This document shows positions 1-11,299 of a stretch of 64,000 nt of DNA, piece after piece. Numbering within the stretch: position 1 is the stretch's first letter; every line of letters starts with the position of its first letter. The stretch spans positions 22,391,230 through 22,455,229 of the forward strand of contig NC_092866.1 of NCBI RefSeq assembly GCF_032062135.1. Direction: 5' to 3'. A program made the translations under genes and the position numbers. Under the pieces are notes generated by a model, which was given only the letters and a program-made list of their open reading frames with translations, was not told the origin of the DNA and searched no databases. This DNA is from Pyxicephalus adspersus (Eukaryota; Chordata; Amphibia; Anura; Pyxicephalidae).

Positions 1-190
1 GGGACAATCAATGGCACATGAGTGATCAGAAGGGGAATACGGTATGAATGGCACATGAGTGATCAGAAGGGGAATATGAACGGCACATGAGTGATCAGAA
101 GGGGAATATGAACGGCACATGAGTGATCAGAAGGGGAATATGAACGGCACATGAGTGATCAGAAGGGGACAATCAATGGCACACAAGTGA
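1..190. repeat. 32-bp satellite array inside the transposon
   Basis: The core GAGTGATCAGAAGGGGA recurs with GATCAG at 24, 61, 93, 125 and 157, giving steps of 37, 32, 32 and 32 bases. Units alternate between an AATATGAACGGCACAT and an ACAATCAATGGCACA linker. The same array with a 30-32-base step occurs at 23219-23390, so it belongs to the element and is not a local slippage product. Confidence 0.85.
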
Positions 191-321
191 TTTTCAAAAA
201 TAAATGTGTACTGTAGTCTTCTTCAGGAAAAATAAGACATGCCCCTGAAAATAAGACCCAGGGCATATTTTGGCATTTCAAAAAATATAAGACAGTGCCT
301 TTTAATCGGGGAAACAGGGTA
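1..321. mobile_element. DNA transposon with GTTTCCCC-type terminal repeats, left part outside window
   Basis: This is the right part of a non-autonomous DNA element whose complete copy lies at 22959-23522. It ends in GGGGAAACAGGGTA at 308-321. It carries the shared inner blocks AATAAGACATGCCCCTGAAA and AAGACAGTGCCTT, and opens with a 32-bp satellite. The left terminal repeat lies before the window start. No coding capacity is visible. Non-autonomous elements with this terminal sequence occur widely in vertebrate genomes; I do not assign a superfamily. Confidence 0.75.
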
Positions 322-821
322 TTATATTTATAATAGTTCCCCTAAAAATGATCAGGTTTACAAACTCCTTCACTGGCTTCAAATTTTTTATAGGTTATAC
401 ATTACCTGTATATAACAGGACCCCTAGACAGGGACACTTACAATGTGTTATTCTTTTCAAATGAGTCTCTGTTATATTTTAGGAAATCACAGAGGAGAGT
501 TCTACTTACATGTCTAATAAACTGAGGCGATTTCCACACACCGCTGCTTTGAGTTGTTGTAGGACTTCATATCAGCCTAAACAAGCCTGCCTGGTGTCAC
601 CCAAATACACTGACCAGTAGTTTCTGAGATGATGGTACCAATATTGTTATTCCACTATCATAGCTGCTTAGATTACGCATCTTCGCCATTCCAATGTTTG
701 GCTTAAAAGCAGCTGAACCTCTTGACCGCGTCTACATGTTTTATTGAGTTGCAGACACATGATTCATTGTTTTGGTATTTTGTGTCAACAAGCATGTGTA
801 CTTAGTAGACTGATCACAGTA

Positions 822-965
822 GGCCTGATTTAGTAAAACTCTCCAAGACTGGAGAAGATAGACCATTATGGGAGAACCTGGGTGATCCAGCAAACTTGAA
901 ATGTATCTGGTCTAGGACTGAAAACATTTGGCAATATTAGCAAATTATTTTTAAGAAATCCAATC
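822..965 (+). mobile_element. Foldback miniature element, left arm only
   Basis: This is the left half of the family whose full copies lie at 10466-10670 and 11971-12200. It keeps the terminal block GGCCTGATTTAGTAAAACTC, then CTCCAAGACTGGAGAAGATA and GGGTGATCCAGCAAAC, and runs to the central TTAAGAAATCCA. The right arm is absent, so this copy is truncated. Confidence 0.7.
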
Positions 966-2340
966 CATATAAATATATGTATGCCACTGGCCAAGGTAAA
1001 AGCAACTTGCCATCTTGCCATTCACATATAAGGGCATACTGAAAAGCAGACCTAATAATTACATATAATTTACTGACCATTATTGACGTCTCATACATGG
1101 CCAAAAGAAACTGCAAATTACAGAATCATTGCACTTATTTAAAACTGGTGCTTATTTTGTCACATTTTTTTTTCACATTTGAGGATGCTTAGACATATGT
1201 CATTGCTAAAGTTACAAAGTCAGTGAAAAACTTTTTTTTTATTCCTATAACTTAATATTTTAATAATTCTCAGCGAGTGACTTCTGTAAAAAGGAGTTCA
1301 TGTTTTTTGATTAATTGAACACCTGCTGATACCAGTCTATTCTTCTTTGTTTGCAATAGGGGCATCAGACAGAAGACAGACACATGTTTTAATGTGCAGA
1401 GAAGCAATGGGGGCCCAATTTTACTATCAATCATATCTAATCGTGTAAGCTATTATCGCAATGTTATTATTGAAGAGTTCCAAAATCCATTCTCTGACCT
1501 GTGTTGTTCTTAACAATTATGTTTTTCTTTTAATAAATGTTCACCTATCATGAAGAATGTGGTTATTAAAGGCCATTAGAAATGTATGCTAAAATGAAGT
1601 ACATCATTTCAGTGAATACAAAAAAAAGAAAATGCTTTTATTATCTGCAATGAATAACACAAATCTGCAGAAGCTGTTGCTCGGGAGATCAACATAAAAT
1701 AATGCCAGGTGTATATGTCATTTCATTGACATTCATTAATGGAGAAATGTACTGTATCAAGAAAACATATATTATTCTATTTCTCAGGCAGCAAGTTCTT
1801 GGAGACTGGAATATGCATTAGTGTTTTCTTTCTATCACAGAAGTACCTATTAAAATCAATTTGTGATTAGATGGGCTAAGTCTCTAAACTAGGACCCATG
1901 TGGCTGCAATTTTGCCCTGTCAGATGCCTCATTCATTGACAATAAATATTACTTTTGTTTTCGAAGATATCCACAGGCATTAGTTGTCCATTATCAGTAC
2001 AGATAATTTCTATAAACATGAGTTGTGTACGATATATATATCCTATATATTTATAGGATTGTGAGGCTTGTGAATAGTATGTGTGTATGTGTATGTATTG
2101 TGTATGGCAAGGAGCTTCTTATGTAGAGAAAACATACTTTTTTAAGAATCTTAAATCCTGTTCCAGTTTCCAAGGCCTGGAGGCTTTGTAGAGCGTAGGG
2201 TTTAAGAAAGTCTTCATTCGTTACAAGTCCACTTTATACCGGGTTGTCAGATCTTATTACTAGTTTAGCTGTCCTCGGGATGGTATATATGTCACAAATC
2301 AGTGTTGCTCAGTGCTCCCTTTCTTTTGTGAAAGTTTCCT
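966..2340. other. Unassigned AT-rich DNA
   Basis: I saw no gene or repeat family here. A small palindromic AT stretch lies near 2035-2062 (TATCCTATATATTTATAGGA). Confidence 0.4.
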
Positions 2341-2374
2341 TGCAAACCACCATCTGTGCACACTCCCTTTATTG

Positions 2375-2515
2375 ACAGTACAGCCTCCTTCAGTGAAAGA
2401 CCCTTCCAGTTGCAGACCCCTCTCCACCTCAGTGACAGACCTTCTTAGTGAAGACCCCCTTAATGCAGACCCCCCTCATCAGTGACAGATCACCACAGTT
2501 CAGACCCCCTCAGTG
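2375..2515. repeat. Degenerate CAGTGACAGACCCC-type minisatellite
   Basis: About seven imperfect units of roughly 18-22 bases combine TCAGTGACAGAC or TTGCAGACCCC with C-rich ends. Units have diverged and vary in length. No open frame continues through the array. Confidence 0.55.
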
Positions 2516-2799
2516 GCCAACTCTTCCTTCTCCAAGTAATGTAGACCTGGAAAGGCACTGTGTTAGATATTAACAAAAAGTGAAACAACTTGGCAAAAAA
2601 CTTCCTGTATTCTATGTTGACCCTTATCGGTAAAAATTTTTCCTTGCTTCTTGTGGGCTGCAGAACCCTACCTTACAGAGAAATTGAGGGGAGGTGTCTT
2701 GCGGTCCTTCCTTCAGATGACAACACTTCATAGACACAGTGTGGTGGGTAAGAATTGCCACCCTATAACAGAAACTATCGTACTGAAATGATACCCAGG

Positions 2800-3610
2800 T
2801 GAAAAAATAAAGGGAGGCCTGGAGCGGGAGAACGTAGTGAAAGGATAGTGGAAGGCCTCCATGACTGGGAGGGGGTAGGGAGCAGGCAGTGCTAGGGTTA
2901 ACTAATTTGCAGCGTGGTTAGGAGGGTAAGTTGGAGCGGGGGGGGGGGGGNNNNNNNNNNNNNNNNNNNNNNNNNNNNNNNNNNNNNNNNNNNNNNNNNN
3001 NNNNNNNNNNNNNNNNNNNNNNNNNNNNNNNNNTCTCGCCCACCCTCGCTAGTATTTGGGTGATTGTGGGGATTCGGTTAGGTTGGAGTTTGTTGCTGCG
3101 GTGAGGTCCTCAAAAGAAGGTGGTTTTCTGGTCAATTTCAGTGAGGGTGAGAGGCTGATCTTTGGTATGGGTCTCTCTGGAATTTTGGTTATTGGTAGTG
3201 GATGTGTCTTGGTTGAAATGGGCTGCGAGTGCTGCTGATATCATTCCTGAGCTTGTGGTGCGGAGCATATATATCATGGCGATGCAGACCAAAATAAATT
3301 TGGGGGTATAGTAGAGGGGGCCTTTGAGGACCAGTAACCAGGGGAGTGGGTTTATTGAGTCAAGGTTATGAGTAAATGTGTTATTTATGTATTTGTATTG
3401 TTATGTGGATTGTTATTTATGGTCAATATTTGCTATTTGGTTATTTATGGTTATTTATTTGTTTTGGTTATTTATGGAAAATGTTTATATAATTGTAATT
3501 GTTTTGAGAAATGTTGTTAATAAAAGGCCTTTCGGCCATTTACCCATCATTTGAGTGGGGTGTCATTTAAAGGGTTTTTGTTAAGGGGAGGGCACTGTAT
3601 GCCGGGTCTC
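2800..3610. other. GC-rich unclassified block around an assembly gap
   Basis: The block is clearly richer in G than its surroundings. It contains a run of G at about 2938-2950, an 83-base run of N at 2951-3033, then GC-rich sequence, then T-rich repeats of GGTTATTTATG (3365-3480) and TAATAAAAGGCCTTTCGGCC near 3520. The style suggests a retroelement end, perhaps tyrosine-recombinase type, but I cannot show it. The 60-codon frame at 3056-3238 has no recognisable motif. The gap probably results from the G run. Confidence 0.4.
2951..3033. other. Assembly gap (83 N)
   Basis: A continuous run of N directly follows the poly-G tract. Sequence across the gap is unknown, so features touching it cannot be judged. 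Confidence 0.99.
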
Positions 3611-3619
3611 TGCCTTGTC

Positions 3620-5508
3620 ACAGTCATGGAAAAATAAATGAATGCAGCCATTATGTCTGAAGACTGTTAAACTGTAATATATAAAACTTTTGTAGGTTTG
3701 AATTCACTTAAATAAAAATAAAATTGCAATAAATAAATAAAAGCAACTGTCTCACAGGTTGTTGGCAACAAAGAAAAAGTTCTTTCTAGGCCCATAGAAA
3801 CTTTATTTTTGATATCCCTACAAGACAGTATATAACTCTGTTAATTAGAACATTTGTGTTTTATACATAATTACAAAGCCTTTTTATTCAGACCACAACT
3901 AGCAACGAATTTAGGCAACTGTGCATCATAAAATTACCTCAGCAATCTGCTAATATATGTTTATCAGAGTGCTTGCACCTTTCATACACACATTTTGATA
4001 TCAAGGAAATTTCCCCCCGGGTGGTGTGCTTCATTAAATGTGTAACTCCGCTGAAGCTCTTCAATATTAGGGAGAGGTGGTGAGAAAAGTATCGTTATAA
4101 TAGGATCTCGCTGACAACTTTTGAAGTGACAATTACCAGCATTCTTTTTACACGTTTCCGTGACTGATCTTCGTTTGCTTAGAATTCCACAGACGTGTGT
4201 GAATCTTTGCCTACAGGGTACATATGTTGTAGGTTAAGAAAATACCAATAGGCAAACCACATTTGGTTGAAGTAATAAAAAGGAATAGAAAAGCTAAGGT
4301 ATTCTTGTATTCTATAGGAGGAAGATATCACAGCTAAAGCAATCAGTTATACTCTACTGAATTTTAGGTAATTTTGGTCAACATAGTAATATGAAGGTTT
4401 TTTGTGTTTTTTTTAACTGCGTATTAATCACACCTCTCAAACTATATTTGTGTTTTCCCATTTTTTTTATCACCTACATAGATGTCAAACCTATATGCCA
4501 ATATATTCTTCAGTAATGTCAGAGATGTCTGATGAGGGTTGTGTTCACACCTTGGTGTTTTTGCTTTTTTTCTTTAAAATCAGCGGAAAAGCAGCAAAAC
4601 ACGTCAGCACTTGTTGACATGCATTTTTATGCATTTTCATGTCTATAAATGGGAAATGCATTATGCACTAAAATGAAAAGGTGTAAATGAGCACTAAGTG
4701 TTTATAGATATTATAAAAACTCATTTTTGTTACATTAATAAATATTGATATATTGATATACAAATATGGCTTGAAAAAATGTTCTCCAAAAGGCATGTGA
4801 AAATATTTTTTTACAACAATTAGATATTTTTTTTTACAATAATTAGAAATAATGCTAAGTGTTAAAATTTATAGGCATACACGGGTGTTGGGAATGAATG
4901 AACTCTGGCATGTTTTAATGGCAAATCAAGATAGCTGAAAACTTAAACCTAAAAGAACATCCGGTGAAGGAGCAAGAAAAAGTGAATTTAGGTCCACTTG
5001 AGTTGTCAGCACTTGAAAAAAACTCCATATGTATTGCCTAAATAGGCCTCATAAATTAAAACAACCCCATTATTATATAAAAAATTGGATGATGGAAAAT
5101 AAATCTATAGGAGAAGAACTAAATACTGTGAACTGTTCCTTGCAACAAACTTTGCAGGATTAGCTTGCTGTATTCACATTAAGCTAGGACACAGTATGCA
5201 GTAGCAATTGACCTAAAATCAAGACGTCTTCCTGCTTTTGACATCTACTGTAGACAACACTAGAGTGCTTTAGGACACAAATTACCAGAACCTCCAGCAC
5301 TTTAGCATAGAAAACAGCAGTAGTATTTATGACAATGTAGCTAAAGAAGTACTTACCCCCTGTAAGCCTCTTTGAAGAAAACTGTCACAGGACTATATCT
5401 AACTAAGCAAAGGATGAAATGCAGAGGTTACCTTAAGTACAAATCACATGACAAGACAATAGGTAGAAGCAAAGATAGACATTGTCTTCAAATCTTAAGT
5501 TTTCTGTA
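3620..5508. other. Unassigned AT-rich DNA, possible short miniature element at 4547-4691
   Basis: No gene was seen. Around 4547 the sequence GTGTTCACACCTTGG is matched about 130 bases later by AAAAGGTGTAAATGAGCAC in inverted orientation, so a degraded miniature element is possible but weak. The rest is low-complexity AT-rich sequence. Confidence 0.3.
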
Positions 5509-6800
5509 TATGAGGGGGTGCTGAGAAGTTCCTGGCTTTGCCCCCTTCCAGATTAAATGAAAGAAAGAAAAATGTGTGTGGGGGTATATGACAGTCTAAT
5601 ATCTTAGTATGTCACTGTGCAAATATCAGGTCTTTGCGATTCCTAAAACTGGTTTTTCTTTTTGTGAGAAGCTGTGATGGCAGAGGCACAAGCAAGTTTC
5701 ACGTTGTTGGAGTTACGGGCTGTCATGAAGTTTTTGTTTCTCCAGGGAAAGTCAGCAAAGAACATTCACACTGAATGTCACAAAGACTGGGGGAGAAGTG
5801 TCCTTCCTACAGCACTGTCAAAATCTGGATATCTCGTTTCAAGACTGGGCATTTCACCGTTGAAGATGAGTCCCTCAGTGGGCCCCCCAACCTCAACTGA
5901 CCTGGCAACCTGTGATGCTGTCCATAAGCTGATTTTTGAGGACCAGCAAATGTCTGCAAAAAATATAGCCTAGATTCTTTGACATCTCACGGGAGCGTGT
6001 TGAGTTTGTTATCACCGCTATCCTGGACATGCGCAAGCTTTCAGTGAAGTGGGTGCCGAAATGTTTGAAGAGTGATCAGAAGGAATGAGTTGAAGCATCC
6101 AAAGCCGTTTTGGCCTATTTTGAAGCTGCACAGGACTTTTTGGCTAGGTTAGTGACTGAGGATGAAACCTGGCTCTACATATATGATCCTAAATCCAAGG
6201 AACAGTCAAAGGAATGACTCCACAGTGGGTCCCCCTGGCCGAAGAAGTTCAGAACCCAGAAATTGGCCCAAAAAGTCATGGCGTCCGTTTTCTGGGACAA
6301 AGACAGTATTCTGTTGGTGGACTACCTACCTCAGGGCTCTAGGATCACCAGACAGTATTATGCTAACCTCCTGGACCAGCTGAAGGATGCAATTAAGATG
6401 AAACACTGTGGATAGTTGACCAAAGGATCCTTTATTTGCAGGACAATGCACCTGAGCACATGTCCAACATTGTGGCTACCAAATTGAACACCCTGGGTTT
6501 CCAATTGGTCCACCATCCTCCATACTCACCTGGCCCCTTCGGACTATTATGTGTTCCTGAATTTGAAGAAACACCTGAAGGGGCAACGTTTTGAGGACAT
6601 TTCTGACGTCAAAGATGCTGCTGAGAGCTGGTTTGCAGCCCAACCAAATGACTTTCATTTGAACGGTTTAGAAATATTGCAACTACGCTGTACCAAGTGC
6701 ATGAGTCTCAGGTGGGAATATGTTGAATAAATGTGTTATTTCATAACTCTGGCACTCTTCTTTCTGGGCAAAACCAGGAACTTCTCAGCACCCCCTCGTA
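5509..6800 (+). mobile_element. Full-length mariner element, inactive
   Basis: The element is about 1.29 kb, the normal mariner size. Both ends carry an inverted terminal repeat of about 34 bases. The left reads GAGGGGGTGCTGAGAAGTTC and the right is its inverse, GAACTTCTCAGCACCCCCTC, each bounded by TA, the mariner target duplication. A single transposase gene lies inside on the plus strand and is broken by frameshifts and a stop. The terminal repeats differ only slightly, so the copy is moderately old. Neighbouring DNA is unremarkable. Confidence 0.92.
5674..6730 (+). pseudogene. Mariner transposase pseudogene
   Basis: This is a broken cut-and-paste transposase. The open N-terminal part (5674-5973) has the helix-turn-helix region, with ELRAVMKFLFLQGKSAKNIH, and later DAVHKLIFEDQQMSAKNIA. 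The frame then shifts. MRKLSVKWVPKCLK appears near 6029-6072, and the first catalytic aspartate lies in TEDETWLYIYDP near 6150-6190. LQDNAPEH near 6436-6460 holds the second aspartate. Near 6515-6550 HHPPYSP is followed by a small deletion, after which the frame carrying the third aspartate (PSDYY) resumes. This spacing fits the D,D34D class. Several frame breaks and an in-frame TGA mean no active protein can be made. Confidence 0.9.
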
Positions 6801-9370
6801 CAATTCAGATAAACCCAGCTTTCCACTGCCTTTCTGTTAAACCTTTAGTATGATGGTCATCTTATTGACTAGTTTGGAGGTTTCAAAATATTGGACCAAA
6901 CTTGTCTTTTACAGGAAAAGTATTATATATATTAAATCAACTTTTTACATATGAGAAATAGATATGTGGATTGAGTCAGCTATGAGTTTAACCTAAATTT
7001 TGCACACTTAAGGTTCAGGTCCTACTTTGAACTCATGAATATTTCAAGAAAAACAAAATTTGATTGCAACATTTTGGGAAAATTAACTTTGCAATCTTTG
7101 TATTAACTGGGGGTTTGTTTTTACTGGCATTTTATGTTATGGTTGGTTTACGGTCAGTGGGCACTTTTATCTGCTGTCTCCTTTTTACTTCTTTAAGAAA
7201 AAAAGGCATGGGGTTTCTCTCTGAAGCCAACTCATTAAAAAGGGAGACTCCAGATTCCATTATAAAGCCATGCTCTCTAAACATCAAGACAAGCGTGTTT
7301 TGCAAGGCTTTGGTGGCTTTGCCTATTTTCCTTACATGGTACAACCAAATGTTGAAAAGCATAGGGCTTGATATACTGTACGTGGGGGAATTGGAAGGCT
7401 CACAGCTCTACCTTTCTTGCCACTAAGGCTACAAGGGTCTGGCTAGAATTTTAAAGATCACATTCTATTCTATAGTGCCAAAAATCCCAGATGCTTATCA
7501 TAGAGTTACGTTTATATAGAGACATTATTGGGTGTCAGATCGACATGATTGACAATGGTTTAATTGCTGGAAATCTACATTCACATAGGTCTGCATCACT
7601 GAAAGGTGTGACTGACATGGGTTTACTGTAAAAAAAAAATATTTTAAAAGTTGGTAAGAATGATGTTTTATTTTATTTTTCATTAAATGTTTTTGCATCA
7701 CAGTGCCTGGCTGACTAATTTGTAGAAACCCTTAATAAACAGCACATAAGGGGTGCATTTCTGCACATGCAAATATCTTTAGATTCATGTGCTGTATTTA
7801 AAACATTAGGCACCATGCAGGATTCATACACTAGTTCTTGAAACATAAATTTGAACAATAAATATCTGAATACACACTGCTATTTTTTTTTTTTTTATGG
7901 CAGCATAATATATGGGCTCTTTTGACTTGCCGTGTAGCTTGATGCTAAGAGAGACCCACATTTGCTTTATTATTAATCATTTTTTAATTAATTTTTAGCA
8001 AAATGTTGAACCACATATCTTAGGGCACAAAAGCAAAATTGTTAAGTTGTTGAAAATTAGTTACTACAATGTCTGTACTGAGCATCAGCTAGTATACTGT
8101 GCGCTGTGTATATATTCCAGGATCCAAGTATACCACAGGAATATAACCCCTACATTTGCTATAGTAAATCAACTCCACTGTATCCTTATTTCAAACATCT
8201 TACCCACAGAGAGAGGGAGGAGAACAGAAGGAAAATAATCAATGTTATAACTTTTCAGTGTATAAATTTCATCTTGAGCTATTCAACTCTGTTAACAACA
8301 GGTCTGGTAACACAAAAGAGAAACTAAAACTCTAACTATCACCTTTAAAATCAGAACATATAATCCTATATGTTTAAAATCAAACCTAAAAAATGCACAC
8401 TACAGTGTGAAGACACAGGTAAAAGTATTGAATACATTAAACCATCATTTATTCAAAGGAACACTGTCAATTTCACCCCAACCTAAATTGTTTGCAATAG
8501 AAGAGATTTATGGTAAACCACTGTGATCTCCATCCTAATTTTTAGAACTCTGCTATTGCCCCAGATTGATAGAAACCCCTACATCAGTACAGGACACAGC
8601 AATGGTGTAAGGATTGTAGGACTGAGCAGAAGGGTACATACTTTCATTGCTCCTCAAAGCAATGAATACTGGAGATTTTGACAGAGGTCATAGTTAAATG
8701 AACAGAGGTGACTACGGATTCTGAAATGAAAATAATACCTCTTCTATTCCAGAGACCTACCATTATTAATTTTTGAGTTACCAACAAGGTCAACCCAAAC
8801 AGTAATAATATTGCCTGACTCAGTAAAAGCCATTTTATTTCTGCATGAACATGAGCTGCAGAACATATGCTAGTTCCAGGACAGTGTATTCAGATTCAAT
8901 GACCAGAATTTGCCTTCCCTAAAACTAACATGTGCTATTATGGAGTGCAGCTGCTGCAGGAGGAAAATAGCCTCAAGCAAGGGAAGTGAGTTGACTAATG
9001 ATGGAAGGAGAATAGGAAAATGTACAAGAGTTTTGTACACCAATGTACTTCTTAAAGTAAATAAGTCATCTCTAAGTAAGTATTTATAGTTTCACAACCA
9101 GAGCAAAATGAGTGTACATAAACAGCTAAAAACAGCTACAAAAATGCATAATTCATAGTTAACAGACTTCCTTCAAAAGCCAGTAACATGACTGAAAGAC
9201 TTAGGAATGTACAACCAGGAGCTAGGGAAGTGGCTATGTTGGCTAAACTAGAAAATCAACAAATATTTCATATTCTATAAAAACAATATACCGGTAAATA
9301 AAATCTATTAAACTCTATGGCAGATTTTATATATTTCGGTGTTTGCATAATTTTTCCCTCAGTTATCGCA
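6801..9370. other. Unassigned AT-rich DNA with unrecognised short frames
   Basis: Opposing frames of 120 codons (7064-7426, plus) and 76 codons (7132-7362, minus) overlap. Neither shows a domain I recognise, and I treat both as chance. No repeat family was identified. Confidence 0.35.
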
Positions 9371-9379
9371 CACTACTTG

Positions 9380-9730
9380 AACGATTTCATGTATGAAATA
9401 GAGATGCTGGAACGAAACAGTAACTTGTATCTTCACTGAACCATATTTCAATTAAATTAATCTCCTATGACAAGTCACCCGAAGATACCTGAATTAACAA
9501 GCACAATGCAATCAATAATTTGTATAATTATGACATCTGTTAGTGTTAAATAGCCCATTAGTGAAAATTAAAGAACAGCATAACAGGATCAGAAGCCGTT
9601 AAGAATCTGATAACGTGTTTAATTGAAATATGACAAGGACATGTTATGTGGATTAAATTAAGCTTTCTCATAAGAGGCTGTGCATGGGTAATTGACTTAG
9701 TAATGATTAACCCCCCAGCTGCTAGGCATA
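9380..9730. promoter_or_regulatory. Candidate conserved non-coding element (enhancer-like)
   Basis: This stretch has mixed complexity, no repeat similarity and many homeodomain-type TAAT/ATTA cores: AATTAAATTAATCTCC near 9451, GGGTAATTGACTTAGTAATG near 9687 and ATGATTAACC near 9704. Such composition is typical of developmental enhancers in vertebrate gene deserts. The call is inferred from texture only; alignment to other vertebrates would decide it. Confidence 0.25.
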
Positions 9731-10465
9731 CAATTGCCAAGTAGGAAAATAAAAAAGGTATGAAAGGAAAGGTTTTATGCAATCAAAAACTGCTTAATGT
9801 GAAGAAAATAGGTAATATATCTTGTTACAAATGTTCACCATCAATAGGATTTCCTAAATACTGTTCATAGGAACAGATTACATTATTTATGATGTAATAA
9901 TACCAGAATGTATATAAATGTGATACACTATTGCGTGATATTTTTAGAAAGGTAGAGTTGTAAGCAGGGATGAGTGCTACAATGATCGCATCCCAAAGTT
10001 ATCAATTGTGTTAGCAAAATTTCATTAAAGCAGAAACTCTCAGTTTCAGTCATTGGGTTATTTAGTAAAATGTTGCTTTTAAAAAAAGGTATTTTAGGGG
10101 TAGGGAATACTTTTGTGTACTTTTACTTTGGTTTATTTATTGAGTTATTATAGTATATTATTATTATTATGAGGCAAGTAAGATTCTAATGCACCAAAAT
10201 CTCCCCTGTGAAATGAAAGTTCTGGATTTCGTTCATCCCTAATTGCAAGTCAAAACGTTTTTAGCTTTGTTATTCTGTTTATGGCTTTCCTAAATAATTG
10301 ATTTAGGAGAAAAGCCCAATAGTGTATTCTAACCCTTTTTCATTGACTTTGCAGTTATAGGCAATGATCAGACTCATTCATTTTTTTGACTGTTTGTCAT
10401 AATTTTTGCTGTCTTTGACCTGAAACACCAACCTTCCCTTTTCCAAGGTTTCTACTTACAGAATC
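9731..10465. other. Unassigned AT-rich DNA
   Basis: Only a short ATT run near 10156-10170 stands out. Confidence 0.35.
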
Positions 10466-10670
10466 GGCCTAATTTATTAAAGCTCTCCAAGACTGGAGAA
10501 GATACACCATCATGGGTGAACATGGGTGATCCAGCAAACCTGGAGTAGATATGATCCAGGATAGAATGCTTTTGATTTAAGAAAATCCATTCCAGGTTTG
10601 CTGGATCACCCAGGTTCACCTATAATAATCCATCTTCTCCTTTCTTGGGGAGCTCTAAAAATCCAGGTCC
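10466..10670. mobile_element. Foldback miniature element, complete
   Basis: Two arms are arranged as inverted repeats. The left arm has GGCCTAATTTATTAAAGCTC, CTCCAAGACTGGAGAAGATA and GGGTGATCCAGCAAACCTGG. The right arm is the inverse, with CCAGGTTTGCTGGATCACCC and ending AGGTCC. The centre holds AAGAAAATCCATT. There is no coding sequence. It belongs to the same family as 11971-12200, 20636-20819, 50447-50818 and 57935-58118, with a half copy at 822-965. The long stem means a transcript would form an extended hairpin. Confidence 0.85.
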
Positions 10671-10699
10671 AATACCTATACCCTACTATGAAAGTTCCT

Positions 10700-11190
10700 T
10701 TCTGCTGGTTTGGTTTGCACTATTCATCCCTGCAGATGGGTCCATCCACCTAGCATGTTGAACCTTAATCATAGAAACGTACACCAGCTGAGCTGGCCGT
10801 TTCTAGGACAAGTCACTCCTAAGCAGTTCATTTCAACTATTGGCTTTCCAATGGGAGAATTGAAAAAGAATGAAAATTCATGTGGTTACTATAGAAGAAA
10901 GAAAGCACAGGTAAAACGTAACCAGTTTCAGACACTGGGTATATGTTCTATGCCCTATGAACCTTATCAAAGAATTTTGGGTGCACAGCATATGGCCTGG
11001 TCTTTTTATAATGACTATTCAGCCATTGTTGTTAAATATGCATATTCTAGCTGTCATTTTGACAGATTGATTTTGGGTTGTTCATATTCATATATGAAGG
11101 TTTTATAAGGAAACTGACATCAGTCTTCTTCCTCTTTTACCTGAAGTTGCAGTGGGTAATATGATATGTCAATAAAATCTACAATGGTAT
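10700..11190. other. Unassigned DNA with a 132-codon frame
   Basis: A plus-strand frame at 10710-11108 has no recognisable domain, signal peptide or membrane segment. Its composition matches non-coding surroundings and I consider it chance. Confidence 0.3.
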
Positions 11191-11299
11191 TGTGTTAAAC
11201 CTGCTCAATGTAACATTGATCTTTGGGTATAGAAAAGAATCCAAGTTACTACATACAAGTGAAACGAATAACAACGGAAAAAAAACAGAATCACTGAAA

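Noticed and set aside
1..190. Regular spacing suggesting a CRISPR array
   Set aside because: There are no unique spacers; the units are a satellite inside a vertebrate transposon.
7064..7426. 120-codon frame with hydrophobic start resembling a membrane protein
   Set aside because: It overlaps an equally open minus frame, and neither gives a known family; the hydrophobic run follows from T-rich DNA.
10710..11108. 132-codon plus-strand frame as a possible gene
   Set aside because: No recognisable motif or splice context, and base use like the surroundings.
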